From a virus, in IMG/VR virus record IMGVR_UViG_3300047443_000053, positions 1 to 34,992 of that record: a DNA stretch of 34,992 nt, one strand, 5' to 3'. Positions 1 to 6,610 of this stretch are shown piece after piece. Position 1 is the stretch's first letter, and the number at the start of each line of letters is the position of its first letter. A program made the translations under genes and the position numbers. The notes beneath the pieces were generated by a model, which saw only the letters and a program-made list of their open reading frames with translations, made no database searches and was not told the origin of the DNA.

Positions 1-389
1 TAAGCACGGTGCTCGGCTGATAAGCACGGGATTGCACTCGCCTAGAAATCTCATCCGTCTTGGCTTTACCAAACTTGTCTGAATTATCCGGACAATTAAA
101 ACCCATGAGAGGCGGCATTTGACCTAAATTTTTTCAAAGGCGACAGTTCCTGGCCAAGGCTGCCGTGACAAAATTTGCAAAAGCAATATCACTACATTGC
201 GCCGCTGACCGGCAGTTTCTGGCCGACCGCACACCTTCGAGTAATGCTGAATCTTGAGTAAATCTGACACTTACTATCAGGCAAAGTGTGGCCTTCCCCA
301 TACTGTCACTATACATTCAACCCTATCGGCCATTAGCACAGTGATTAATGGTATACGGTCCCCGTGCCGGGCAGTGAAGCCGACATTAT
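1..389. other. Left-flank non-coding region, probable attachment-site side
   Basis: No convincing gene lies here. A 60-codon minus-strand open frame at 134-316 has no clear ribosome site and no recognisable motif. Visible structure: a direct repeat TAAGCACGG at 1-9 and 21-29; a near-identical 12-mer CAGTTYCTGGCC at 144-155 and 213-224; and an inverted repeat CCATTA/TAATGG at 330-335 and 346-351. Tyrosine integrases of temperate phages usually sit beside their attachment site, so the core att sequence probably lies in or next to this stretch. The matching right end is outside the window, so the core cannot be defined. No tRNA gene is seen. Confidence 0.5.
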
Positions 390-407
390 CTATTTTGTAG
401 GCTTCAC
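374..407. repeat. Inverted repeat across the integrase stop codon
   Basis: GTGAAGCC (374-381) and GGCTTCAC (400-407) form a perfect 8-bp inverted repeat with an 18-nt loop that contains the integrase stop codon. It could act as a weak transcript end or as a recombinase arm or core element. There is no clear T-run, so a classic intrinsic terminator is unlikely. Confidence 0.45.
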
Positions 408-1406
408 CAGCTTGCCTCGGCGATGCCGGACATAGTGCGCCGTCATCACTTCTGACGAGTGTCCGAGCTGATCTTTCGCCGCCGCCATGCCGCGCAATTC
501 CTCTGTGTCGGTGCCAGCCTTGGCGCGCAGATCCCGGAACTGGAAGGCGCGAATCTTTGCCTCCAACTCGGGATGCTTTTTCACCGCCTCATCGCGGGCC
601 CGGTCAAACGCGCCGCGCAACGCCGACTTCGTCACCGCCTTTCCTTGTCGGGACACCAAAGTCATGCCGGCGACCTTGCCCGCCTTGATGCGGTCAATGA
701 CAGCCGCCAGTTCGCCCTCGACGGCGATACGCAGACGCCTGCCCGTCTTGTTCTGCACGACCATCAATTCCCTGTCCTGGATGTCCGACGGCGATAGTTT
801 CAGGACATCCGCCGGCCGCTGGCCAGTGAGATAGGCGAGGTCCATCGCGTCGCGCAGCTGCTCCTCTGCCGCATCCCAGACTGCAGCATAGATCGCATCC
901 TCGATATAGGCGTCCCGTCCGGATTCCGGATTTCCCTTGATGCCGGCCGCCGGATTCGGCATGGCCGTGATGCCCTTGTCTCGCGCGAAATTCCAGATAT
1001 GGCTGAAGAGCGCCTTCTCCCGGTTCGCGCGGATCTTGGCCGTCTGGCCGCGCCAGTCGATGAATTGGCGAACATGGATCGGCTCGATGTCCTCCAGCGT
1101 CGCGCCCTCGAAAAACTCCAGCAGCTTGGCCAGCTCGCGCAAATTGTCCTTGCGCGTTGCTGGCGCCTTCTGTGGCAGCACATCCCGGATGTACCGGTCC
1201 GCGACGTTCTTGAATGTCAGCTTCGCCGCAGCCTTCGACGCGGTCAGCTCCGCCCACTTCTGAACGGCCGCCACATAGTCCGAGCCGAGCGGGATTTCGC
1301 GCCGCGGCTTCTCGCCGGTGTCCAGGTAATAATAGGTCCCGGATGGGCGGTGCCGCGCGCGCATGCCGGCCGGCAGGTTCTTGTTGCGAGTGGGCGCTCT
1401 CCCCAT
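390..1406 (-). CDS. int: Phage tyrosine recombinase / integrase
   Basis: Site-specific recombinase of the tyrosine class that integrates and excises the prophage. The 338-aa protein has a basic N-terminal arm-binding region, a SAM-like core-binding domain (about residues 60-150) and a C-terminal catalytic domain. Catalytic candidates are Arg197 (TGQRPADVL), Lys220, Arg294, His316 (LGHSS) and Tyr325 (AHYVR). The box II position normally held by histidine (HDLR) is RDLR here (residues 291-294). The ATG lies 1 bp after the stop of the upstream DUF4224-like gene, implying translational coupling. It is the leftmost gene, as expected for an integrase flanking att. Confidence 0.95.
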   Translation of the reverse strand: MGRAPTRNKNLPAGMRARHRPSGTYYYLDTGEKPRREIPLGSDYVAAVQKWAELTASKAAAKLTFKNVADRYIRDVLPQKAPATRKDNLRELAKLLEFFEGATLEDIEPIHVRQFIDWRGQTAKIRANREKALFSHIWNFARDKGITAMPNPAAGIKGNPESGRDAYIEDAIYAAVWDAAEEQLRDAMDLAYLTGQRPADVLKLSPSDIQDRELMVVQNKTGRRLRIAVEGELAAVIDRIKAGKVAGMTLVSRQGKAVTKSALRGAFDRARDEAVKKHPELEAKIRAFQFRDLRAKAGTDTEELRGMAAAKDQLGHSSEVMTAHYVRHRRGKLVKPTK

Positions 1407-1407
1407 G

Positions 1408-1620
1408 TCAGCGCATCCTCAGCACTTTCGGCACCCAAGCCTTTTTCGGCTCCGCCACCTGCGCTTTCGCACCATCGATGGCCGCGCGCGCCACGACCGG
1501 ATGACCCGTCGCATTCACGAAGAACGGGATGCCCATCTGGCGCAGGGCATCGATCTGCAGGCTCTTGAACTTGCGGCCCGTGAGCACCGAAATCTCAGCT
1601 GGCTCCAGAAACATGTTCAC
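1408..1620 (-). CDS. DUF4224-like small protein
   Basis: About 70 aa. The segment MFLEPAEISVLTGRK, then IPFFVNATGHPVV, matches the DUF4224 pattern often found immediately upstream of phage integrases. The family has no firmly established function; an excisionase-like or DNA-binding accessory role is possible because of the location. The start is chosen as GTG (1618-1620), 8 nt after GGAG. An ATG two codons later (1612-1614) starts exactly at the conserved motif and is the alternative. A longer upstream reading frame lacks family similarity. The stop is 1 bp before the integrase ATG, so the two genes should be co-translated. Confidence 0.8.
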   Translation of the reverse strand: MNMFLEPAEISVLTGRKFKSLQIDALRQMGIPFFVNATGHPVVARAAIDGAKAQVAEPKKAWVPKVLRMR

Positions 1621-1633
1621 GTCGTCTTCTCCT

Positions 1634-1840
1634 TCATTTCTCCGGCGCCTGGTTGTCGCCGGCGGGTAAATCGTGTTCGGTGGTGATGTGTTCCCGTAAA
1701 GTCTCACCATCTGGATTGCATGCGCTGCATTCCACTTTCCTGCCTTCCGTCTGCTCGTAGCCATGGCCGTGGCAGAGTTCGCAGCACAATTGAGCTAGAT
1801 GAAATCCAGTCGTATTTGGTCGCTTCAAACTGATCTCCAT
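1634..1840 (-). CDS. Small Cys-rich protein with a CxxCHGHGYE motif
   Basis: About 68 aa with CELCHGHGYE followed about 12 residues later by CSAC. This CxxCxGxG ... CxxC layout resembles half of a DnaJ-type zinc-binding module, so zinc binding is likely; function is unknown. The ATG at 1838-1840 starts the part homologous to a second copy encoded near 2230-2292. The ribosome site is weak, and the frame remains open upstream to 1918. It is the same direction as the integrase and ends just before the DUF4224-like gene, so it probably belongs to the same transcript. Confidence 0.55.
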   Translation of the reverse strand: MEISLKRPNTTGFHLAQLCCELCHGHGYEQTEGRKVECSACNPDGETLREHITTEHDLPAGDNQAPEK

Positions 1841-2127
1841 TCCATAGGAGACATGACATGCCAATAAGCATCCGACTCTCTGAACTTGAGGTGCAGGTGG
1901 GGCGCTTTGTCTATGCATTCGAAGAGTGCGATGAAGCAGACGGCTTCCAAGCGTGCATATCCGCGGTTAATGCAGGCTACTGCGAAAGAAAACATCCATA
2001 CGCTGCAAAAATACCCGCTGCGGAGCATGCCAAGGCAGAGACAAGCAAGCCCGATTCCTCTAGGGTGCACGCCGAGAACGACGGCTGGTATCACGTCGGG
2101 ACGTAGGGCATCGGTGTTGCGTTTCAT
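1825..2127 (-). CDS. Alternative minus-strand ORF, possibly a small membrane protein
   Basis: A 100-aa frame starting at ATG 2127, antiparallel to the plus-strand frame at 1858-2106. In its favour: a GGGAG site 8 nt before the ATG, an ATGA overlap with the short upstream frame ending at 2124, and agreement with the leftward operon. Against: it is rich in Cys and Phe and has the hydrophobic look often produced by the antisense of a hydrophilic gene. Roughly residues 10-60 are hydrophobic. Listed as the competing interpretation. Confidence 0.25.
   Translation of the reverse strand: MKRNTDALRPDVIPAVVLGVHPRGIGLACLCLGMLRSGYFCSVWMFSFAVACINRGYARLEAVCFIALFECIDKAPHLHLKFRESDAYWHVMSPMEWRSV
1858..2106 (+). 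CDS. Hypothetical 82-aa protein (strand uncertain)
   Basis: A hydrophilic, acidic protein with no recognised domain. It has a good ribosome site, AGGAGA at 1845-1850, ahead of the ATG at 1858. It runs against the surrounding leftward genes. The opposite strand of the same DNA is also open (1825-2127) with its own GGGAG site, and codon third positions do not separate the two, so only one is likely to be real. No function can be suggested. Confidence 0.4.
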   Translation: MPISIRLSELEVQVGRFVYAFEECDEADGFQACISAVNAGYCERKHPYAAKIPAAEHAKAETSKPDSSRVHAENDGWYHVGT

Positions 2128-2292
2128 GCCGGCTCTCCCGGCGCGGCCGCTCGCGCCAATCTGTAATCGGTCCTGAAGTGCCAGTAGTCCGGCGAACTTG
2201 GACGATCTGCCTCCATGCTCGTAGCCATGGCCGTGGCATCGCTTGCATGTAACTTGAGGTTGGTGAAAAGTGGTTGCGTTTTGCGCTGTCAC
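2124..2292 (-). pseudogene. Second, possibly frame-disrupted copy of the CHGHGYE module
   Basis: From a GTG at 2290-2292 the minus strand reads a segment containing NATTFHQPQVTCKRCHGHGYE, which aligns with NTTGFHLAQLCCELCHGHGYE of the gene at 1634-1840. The two also share the DNA stretch coding HGHGYE almost exactly. After the motif the similarity stops and the second CxxC pair is missing, so this looks like a decayed or recombined paralogue. A 30-codon frame (ATG 2216, stop 2124) opens inside it in another phase and reads plausibly, so a shifted or fused small gene is also possible. Confidence 0.35.
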
Positions 2293-2297
2293 ACTGA

Positions 2298-2320
2298 CCT
2301 TGCTTCTTAAAAAAGCAAGG
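2298..2320. repeat. Inverted repeat CCTTGCTT/AAGCAAGG before the 2329 gene
   Basis: A perfect 8-bp inverted repeat with a 7-bp AT-rich spacer, immediately upstream of the ATG at 2329. It lies between a leftward start candidate (2292) and a rightward start (2329), so it could be an operator for divergent promoters or an RNA hairpin covering the AAGGGG ribosome site. No T-run follows on the plus strand. Confidence 0.4.
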
Positions 2321-2328
2321 GGGCCGGA

Positions 2329-2739
2329 ATGCCAAAGAGCATCGAATATAAGGGCTACGTGATTTCTGCAAATGCCGAACAGTGGGCTGAAGATCTTTGG
2401 GCCGGGAGCTATACCATTACGCTTCAAAATACTGGCGAGCAGATGCGCGAGATCCTGGACGCCGTGGTAGGGAAAACGTTTGATGCCGCATGTGATGGGG
2501 CGCTTGCCCACGGGCGACAATACATCGACAAAAAACTTTCCATGAATATTCGCGGTACACGCCTCGTAGAGGCAGACGTGGAAAGGCTCGAAAATGGAAA
2601 ATACCGGGGATTCGTAATCATTAGCTTGCCGGACCAAGGCACTCACGACGAAATAGAACTTCTGTGCGACAACGAGCGCGATACCGTAGAGGAAGCGCTT
2701 TCCGATGCGGAGGCGCTTGCGGCGGAACATCAACGATAA
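2329..2739 (+). CDS. Hypothetical protein with internal repeat, reverse to its operon
   Basis: A 136-aa soluble acidic protein preceded by AAGGGG. Two halves look alike: IEYKGYVISANAEQ followed by FDAACDGALAHGRQYID, and KYRGFVIISLPDQ followed by VEEALSDAEALA, suggesting an internal duplication of a small alpha/beta unit. The pattern (Y-K/R-G-Y/F-x-I ... A-xx-xG/A) is reminiscent of small proteobacterial DUF6566-like proteins, but this is only an impression. It lies on the plus strand inside a leftward gene cluster and ends 5 bp from the convergent gene at 2745, so it is probably an independently acquired gene. Confidence 0.65.
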   Translation: MPKSIEYKGYVISANAEQWAEDLWAGSYTITLQNTGEQMREILDAVVGKTFDAACDGALAHGRQYIDKKLSMNIRGTRLVEADVERLENGKYRGFVIISLPDQGTHDEIELLCDNERDTVEEALSDAEALAAEHQR

Positions 2740-2744
2740 TGAGT

Positions 2745-2936
2745 TCATGCCGCAGGCCCTTCAGGCATCAGTGCGTAGTGCGTCGGATTCCTCGGCCAGG
2801 CCAAGGCATCGCGCCACGTCTCGCCGTCGAAGAAGCCTTCCGAGACTTCGCCATCGACGCCCGGGAAGATGAGGACGGCTAGATCGGCGTCGGGTGGCTC
2901 GGATACCGGGCGCCAGGTGATGGTTTCAGTATTCAC
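2745..2936 (-). CDS. DUF551-like small phage protein
   Basis: A 63-aa protein with the pattern TWRPVSEPPDADLAVLI, a Gly/Asp-rich middle with FFDGETWRD, and a THYALMP end. This is the signature of the small DUF551-type proteins common in phage accessory regions (function unknown). It starts at GTG 2934-2936 with AAGGA upstream; the GTGA overlaps the stop of the preceding minus-strand gene by 4 bp, so translation is coupled. Confidence 0.75.
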   Translation of the reverse strand: MNTETITWRPVSEPPDADLAVLIFPGVDGEVSEGFFDGETWRDALAWPRNPTHYALMPEGPAA

Positions 2937-3310
2937 GCTGCTTTCCTTTCAGCGAGTTGGTCGGCATACGGAATCCAGCCAATAACCGGCACGCCCTTGC
3001 GCGTGCGCTCCTTGCCCTTGGCATCGACCTTCTTGCCCTTGACCATGATCCGTGGCGCGCGAATTTGGGGGGGCGAGCCACGAAGACCCAGCTCGATCCA
3101 ATCCCGGCAAAACTGCGGCGAGTCGAACGAGGGGCTGATCTGCTTCGGCTTGGCGGCGTCGAACAGTTCATCAGCCATGGCCGCGACGCGCTCAGCCCAT
3201 TCTTCCGGCGACAGATCCTTCTTCGTCTTCGGATCCCGGGTCGATACCTTGGCGCGCGCCCGCTTAATGCAGTCTTGCCGCGTCACGCCGAAAACACAGA
3301 ATGCACTCAT
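2933..3310 (-). CDS. Conserved phage protein of unknown function
   Basis: A 125-aa basic protein beginning MSAFCVFGVTRQDCIKRAR. The ATG at 3310 has GAGGAG 6 nt upstream, better than the in-frame TTG two codons earlier. It contains Lys/Arg-rich stretches near residues 20-30 and 90-105 (KGKKVDAKGKERTRKG), compatible with nucleic-acid binding. I recognise it as a type seen next to rdgC-like genes in beta-proteobacterial prophages but cannot assign a role. It sits 22 bp downstream of rdgC in the leftward operon. Confidence 0.7.
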   Translation of the reverse strand: MSAFCVFGVTRQDCIKRARAKVSTRDPKTKKDLSPEEWAERVAAMADELFDAAKPKQISPSFDSPQFCRDWIELGLRGSPPQIRAPRIMVKGKKVDAKGKERTRKGVPVIGWIPYADQLAERKAA

Positions 3311-3332
3311 GATCAACTCCTCGTCGTGATGG

Positions 3333-4253
3333 TTAAGCAGCCTTGGCCGCCAGCATGCCTTCCTTCACTTCGCCGCCCAGCGCTTCCACCAAGTCAGCCA
3401 GCAGCTTCGCGAGTTCGCCGGTCATCAGCATGAAGTCCGCATCGAAACGCTCGTCGTCATTGCTGGCGCCAATGTCGGCTTCCTTTAGCACGTCCAGCGG
3501 CGCAATCCGCTTGATGCCGAGGCTCTCGGTCAGCACGAAGGAAATCTTGTCCGACCAGGTCAGCGCGAGGCGGGTGCACTGCTTGCCAGCCTCAATGTGG
3601 CGTTGCACGTCATCGGCCTCGAGGGTGTGGCGCACGTAACGGACCGTGGCCTTGCCTTCGCCAAGGGCGCGCAGCTCGGTGTCCTGGTCGACCGTGAAGC
3701 CGGCCGGCGCTTCGTCAGCGGAAAGCCATTCGGTCATGGCGCGCAGTGGCGACTGGGCGACGCGCAGCGTATCGAGCGGGAAGCGATCAACGGCCTTCAG
3801 CAGGAGGCGGATAACATCCTCGGCGCGGCTATGGCTGGCGGCATCGATCGCGAGCCAGCCGTTCACCGGGTCAATCCAGACGAATGTGCTGCTGCGGATC
3901 GAAAAGGCGCGCGGCAGCAGTTCGTCGGCGACTTGCTCCTTTAGCTCCTTCGTTTGCTTGCGGCCTGGCTTGAATCCCTGCTGCTCCTCGAGCTCGGCGG
4001 CCTTGGCCTTCGCCACCTGGTTGATGACGGAGGAGGGCAGCAGCTTCTTTTCGGTACCGAGGCAGAGCAGCAGCTGCTGATTGACGGCATGCACCAGGGC
4101 GCCACCCGGGCGCGGCGGGATCCAGCCTTGGCGCTGCAGTTCCATGCTCGTGCACGGCGTGAAGGCCTGGGGCGCCAGGAATTCGGCCAGCCGCTCGGCG
4201 GTCATGTCCCAGCGGGCCGGCAGTCGGTAGATCTGAAGATTCTTAAACCACAT
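3333..4253 (-). CDS. rdgC: Recombination-associated protein RdgC
   Basis: A 306-aa protein matching RdgC along its length: N-terminal [12 protein letters not shown], then the central [29 protein letters not shown] region and a C-terminal [27 protein letters not shown] region. RdgC forms a ring-shaped dimer that binds double-stranded DNA and restrains RecA filament growth. In a phage it could modulate recombination or protect phage DNA during replication and SOS. The start has AGGA 7 nt upstream. The length equals that of chromosomal RdgC, so it is a complete gene carried by the leftward early operon. Confidence 0.93.
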   Translation of the reverse strand: MWFKNLQIYRLPARWDMTAERLAEFLAPQAFTPCTSMELQRQGWIPPRPGGALVHAVNQQLLLCLGTEKKLLPSSVINQVAKAKAAELEEQQGFKPGRKQTKELKEQVADELLPRAFSIRSSTFVWIDPVNGWLAIDAASHSRAEDVIRLLLKAVDRFPLDTLRVAQSPLRAMTEWLSADEAPAGFTVDQDTELRALGEGKATVRYVRHTLEADDVQRHIEAGKQCTRLALTWSDKISFVLTESLGIKRIAPLDVLKEADIGASNDDERFDADFMLMTGELAKLLADLVEALGGEVKEGMLAAKAA

Positions 4254-4287
4254 GGAAGTGTCCTGTTCTTATCGTTGATGGTTGGGT

Positions 4288-4881
4288 TTAGGCCGGCTCG
4301 AGCTCGGCCGGGGTTTTGACTTCGTCTTGCTGCTGTGAGAACGCCTGCTGCACCGCCGCGACGATTCGGCACAGGTACAGGTAGTCGGGATTCGGTGCGG
4401 TTGGAATGGCATTCCACCATTCCTCATGGCCGACTACGGAGCCGATCAGGTCGGCATTCCCAGCGGGGTCATCGTAGAAGTGCTCATCCTCGATACGGTC
4501 CCATAGCTCCCTGGCTTCGGTTTTCGTGAGCGAGTCGTAAGTCCAATCCTGGCGCGCGCCCGGTCGCCATTGATCCAGCTGGCGGCGGCGGGCAAGCACG
4601 ATCTTTTTCAGCACGCGGTCCGCTTGGGATGGATCGTATTTCATGGATTCGATGCCGCGGTCCAAGCAATTCACGACGTATTCGACATGGCAGCTGCAGA
4701 TGAATGCGGCTACGCCCTTGTCGCCGCAGCCGCCCCAGTAGGCGGACCACGACTTGCCGTAGCATTCGATCGTGACCTTCCCCTGGCGCGGACCAAGGTC
4801 CTCGGCGAAGACCGTGATCGGGTCGAGCGATAGTGCGCCCGTGATGGTCAGCTTCTCTACTTTGGTTCGCTCGATCTTCAT
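4288..4881 (-). CDS. Conserved hypothetical phage protein
   Basis: A 197-aa soluble protein starting MKIERTKVEKLTITGA at ATG 4881, with GGAG 6 nt upstream (preferred to a longer frame reaching 4917). The middle has WSAYWGGCGDKGVAAFICSCHVEYVVNCLDRG, with several Cys but no clear zinc motif. Later there is an acidic Glu/Asp-rich stretch and LYLCRIVAAVQQAF. It resembles small proteins found in early regions of many proteobacterial phages; function unknown. It lies 34 bp upstream of rdgC in the same transcript direction. Confidence 0.75.
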   Translation of the reverse strand: MKIERTKVEKLTITGALSLDPITVFAEDLGPRQGKVTIECYGKSWSAYWGGCGDKGVAAFICSCHVEYVVNCLDRGIESMKYDPSQADRVLKKIVLARRRQLDQWRPGARQDWTYDSLTKTEARELWDRIEDEHFYDDPAGNADLIGSVVGHEEWWNAIPTAPNPDYLYLCRIVAAVQQAFSQQQDEVKTPAELEPA

Positions 4882-5002
4882 CGTGATCTCCGTTTGATGT
4901 CCTTGCCGGTCTCCCAACCAGCTGGCGCTGTTCGGCCCGCTGCGATCGCGGGGTCATGAGGGTCTACCTGTTACCCTTTGCCTACCCTTGCGGGATTCGT
5001 TG

Positions 5003-5350
5003 TCAGGCGCTCGGTACCGCTGCTTCAGCTTCGCGAAGCATTGCGGCCGTCACCTGGTAGCGGGGAAGCTCTGCCTCCTCGCGGAATTTCGCCTCGATCG
5101 CGGACCACTCGGCGATCAGCACCTTCCAGGCGGCAGACAGCTTGGCCAGCCGGAAGTGGTATTCGCGCAGCTCGGGCACGGCGCCGAGCAGCTGCAGGCA
5201 GCCCTCGAACTCTTCGGGGCGCGCCGGCGTCAGTACGGCCCGGTGCTTGATTCCAAATGCCAGCCAAAGCGCGATGACCTTCGCCGGCTCGCTGGCGCTT
5301 CCTGCGGCGAGCCATTCGATGACCTTGTGCTGAGTCTTTTTCGTGATCAC
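5003..5350 (-). CDS. Hypothetical phage protein
   Basis: A 115-aa largely helical protein starting at GTG 5348-5350, which reads ITKKTQHKVIEWLAAG. It is rich in Ala, Glu and Leu and lacks Cys and membrane segments. There are 13 bp between the stop of the upstream 50-aa gene and this GTG. No family is recognised; its position in a tight early operon suggests a small accessory function. About 120 bp separates it from the next leftward gene at 4881, and nothing convincing is coded there. Confidence 0.65.
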   Translation of the reverse strand: MITKKTQHKVIEWLAAGSASEPAKVIALWLAFGIKHRAVLTPARPEEFEGCLQLLGAVPELREYHFRLAKLSAAWKVLIAEWSAIEAKFREEAELPRYQVTAAMLREAEAAVPSA

Positions 5351-5363
5351 ATTCGCCTCGGAA

Positions 5364-5516
5364 TCAAGCGGCCGGCTGCTTCGGGATCACCACCACGCTG
5401 CACAGGCCGCCAAAGCGGTCCATGGCTGCCGCATGCACATCGCTGCTGCTGGCGCCGATAGCGGTGTAGCTGTGGCGCTGGTCGGTTGTCCGGACGGTTA
5501 CGGAGAAGGTGCTCAT
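5364..5516 (-). CDS. Small 50-aa phage protein
   Basis: A short gene between two clear ones. ATG 5514-5516 overlaps the TGA of the upstream HTPGPW gene (ATGA), and the stop is at 5364-5366. The product begins MSTFSVTVRTTDQRHSYTAI, continues with SSSDVHAAAMDRFGG and ends CSVVVIPKQPAA, a plausible beta-alpha-beta fold. The coupling, operon position and protein-like sequence support it despite its length. Function unknown. Confidence 0.7.
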   Translation of the reverse strand: MSTFSVTVRTTDQRHSYTAIGASSSDVHAAAMDRFGGLCSVVVIPKQPAA

Positions 5517-5887
5517 ACATTGCCTCCCTTGGCTTGTGCGATGAGGTCGCGCGCTACGGCAGCGAGATTGATGGTGGTCAGACTGGTGTCGCCGCGCCTG
5601 GCGGTGCTGGACGGTCGGTACACCGGCTTGGTGGTCATGTAGCCCTGCTCCAGATCTCGCAGCACGTATTCAACGAAGTCGAGCAGGGCTGGCGCTGCTG
5701 CCACCAGGTGCGCGTTGGCGCGAACCTCTTCATCGCTGGTGACCAGGCAGTTCGCATACACATGGGCGATGACGCCACCGCCTTGCGCCTTAACGACCGG
5801 GATGTGTTGAATGCTGCCGTCCGCGCCTTTGCCGATTTCCTTGGCATTGATCGACCAGGGGCCGGGGGTGTGATGGATTGGCTTCAT
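5513..5887 (-). CDS. HTPGPW-motif phage protein (copy 1)
   Basis: A 124-aa protein with N-terminal HHTPGPWSI and a central NAHLVAAAPALLDFVEYVLRDLE helix, the hallmark of a very common but uncharacterised phage early-protein family. It starts at ATG 5887, overlapping the stop of the neighbouring paralogue by 4 bp. The C-terminal 35 residues (around STARRGDTSLTTINLAAVARDLI) extend the usual family end. It is probably a small cytosolic protein; role unknown. Confidence 0.8.
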   Translation of the reverse strand: MKPIHHTPGPWSINAKEIGKGADGSIQHIPVVKAQGGGVIAHVYANCLVTSDEEVRANAHLVAAAPALLDFVEYVLRDLEQGYMTTKPVYRPSSTARRGDTSLTTINLAAVARDLIAQAKGGNV

Positions 5888-6168
5888 GCCTGTTCTCCGG
5901 TGGCTTTGGCGATCGCGGCGCGAGCAGCATCCATAAGCGGGCTGTTCTCATCGAAAACGGATTGGGGCTCGAACCCCATCCGCGCCGCGAGAACGATCGC
6001 CTCGGCAACTTCGAGCAGATCCGGCGCGGCGGAAACCAGCTGGGTATTCGCCTTGCTCGCTTGGTGGCCGCTGAAGACGTCAGCGATGAAATAGCCAGCT
6101 GCTGGCGCCTTGACGATGTTCGGCTGGTTAGCGTCGATGACCCATGGGCCTGGCGTGTGCTTGCTCAT
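5884..6168 (-). CDS. HTPGPW-motif phage protein (copy 2)
   Basis: A 94-aa paralogue of the next gene: KHTPGPWVIDA at the start, then NTQLVSAAPDLLEVAEAIVLAAR and ENSPLMDAARAAIAKATG at the end. Two adjacent family members joined by ATGA overlaps indicate a tandem duplication followed by divergence. Function unknown. It is overlapped at its start by the stop of the first gene of this leftward operon. Confidence 0.8.
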   Translation of the reverse strand: MSKHTPGPWVIDANQPNIVKAPAAGYFIADVFSGHQASKANTQLVSAAPDLLEVAEAIVLAARMGFEPQSVFDENSPLMDAARAAIAKATGEQA

Positions 6169-6398
6169 GCCGACACCCGAACGTTGGCGCCGCAGTCGTT
6201 GCAGATACCGGCTGCACGCTTCGGATCCAGGCGCTCGGTGCGCTGGTGGCTGCAGCTAGCATTCAGTAGCTGCTGGCGCACGTCATACAGCACCAGCCAG
6301 TGGGCTCGGTCCATGACATCAGTCGTGCTTGCGAGGACGCCTTCGATTCTGCTTGCTTGCTTGCGCAGGTCTGGCGCCGGCTTAATTTCTAGGCTCAT
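6165..6398 (-). CDS. First gene of the leftward early operon, possible zinc protein
   Basis: A 77-aa protein starting MSLEIKPAPDLRKQASRIEG. ATG 6396-6398 has GGGAG 6 nt upstream and is preferred to a longer frame reaching back through the promoter. The C-terminal half has SCSHQRTERLDPKRAAGICNDCGANV, a C-x-H then CxxC arrangement that may bind zinc. The nearest promoter candidate is about 45 bp upstream. Function unknown. Confidence 0.7.
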   Translation of the reverse strand: MSLEIKPAPDLRKQASRIEGVLASTTDVMDRAHWLVLYDVRQQLLNASCSHQRTERLDPKRAAGICNDCGANVRVSA

Positions 6399-6443
6399 GC
6401 CTATCTCCCATGTGGCTCGCTGTTCGGTCAGCGCATGGGAGGC

Positions 6444-6473
6444 ACTATAGCAAACGATAAAGTAAACGCGCAA
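6444..6473 (-). promoter_or_regulatory. Candidate promoter of the leftward early operon
   Basis: On the minus strand a -10 element TATAGT (6449 to 6444) follows TTGCGC (6473 to 6468) with an 18-bp spacer. The -10 is good and the -35 only moderate. A copy of the CAAGCAWTTG decamer overlaps the -35 region, consistent with repression by the phage repressor or the YdaS-like protein. Confidence 0.5.
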
Positions 6474-6482
6474 GCAATTGCT
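6471..6482. promoter_or_regulatory. Candidate operator at the leftward promoter
   Basis: CAAGCAATTG at 6471-6480 lies within the palindrome AGCAATTGCT (6473-6482). The decamer recurs as CAAGCATTTG in the divergent repressor/Cro intergenic region and before the rightward operon. Its overlap with the -35 box fits a repressor-binding site. Confidence 0.5.
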
Positions 6483-6564
6483 AAAGTACCGGCGTAAATC
6501 TCATTGAACCAATTTGCATAAGAAAATGCGAATGCATGGTGATTTGGTTATAAAGAGCGCAGAC

Positions 6565-6588
6565 AAAAAAATACCCGCCGAAGCGGGT
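6565..6588 (-). terminator. Intrinsic terminator after the repressor operon
   Basis: On the minus strand a 6-bp stem ACCCGC/GCGGGT closes a TTCG tetraloop and is followed by TATTTTTTT. The stable UUCG loop and T-run mark a strong terminator for the leftward repressor transcript, separating it from the leftward early promoter about 100 bp further on. On the plus strand the same stem is followed by TTTGTTGTTTT, so it may also work in that direction. Confidence 0.85.
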
Positions 6589-6610
6589 TTGTTGTTTTAT
6601 GGAAACTAGA

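Noticed and set aside
134-316. A 60-codon minus-strand frame in the left flank
   Set aside because: No ribosome site, no recognisable motif, low-complexity product; left as non-coding.
4882-5002. A small minus-strand frame beginning at 4957
   Set aside because: It runs into and across the 4288-4881 gene in another phase, with an Arg/Gln-rich product; only the gap's GGGTAACAGGTA-like sequence was noted.
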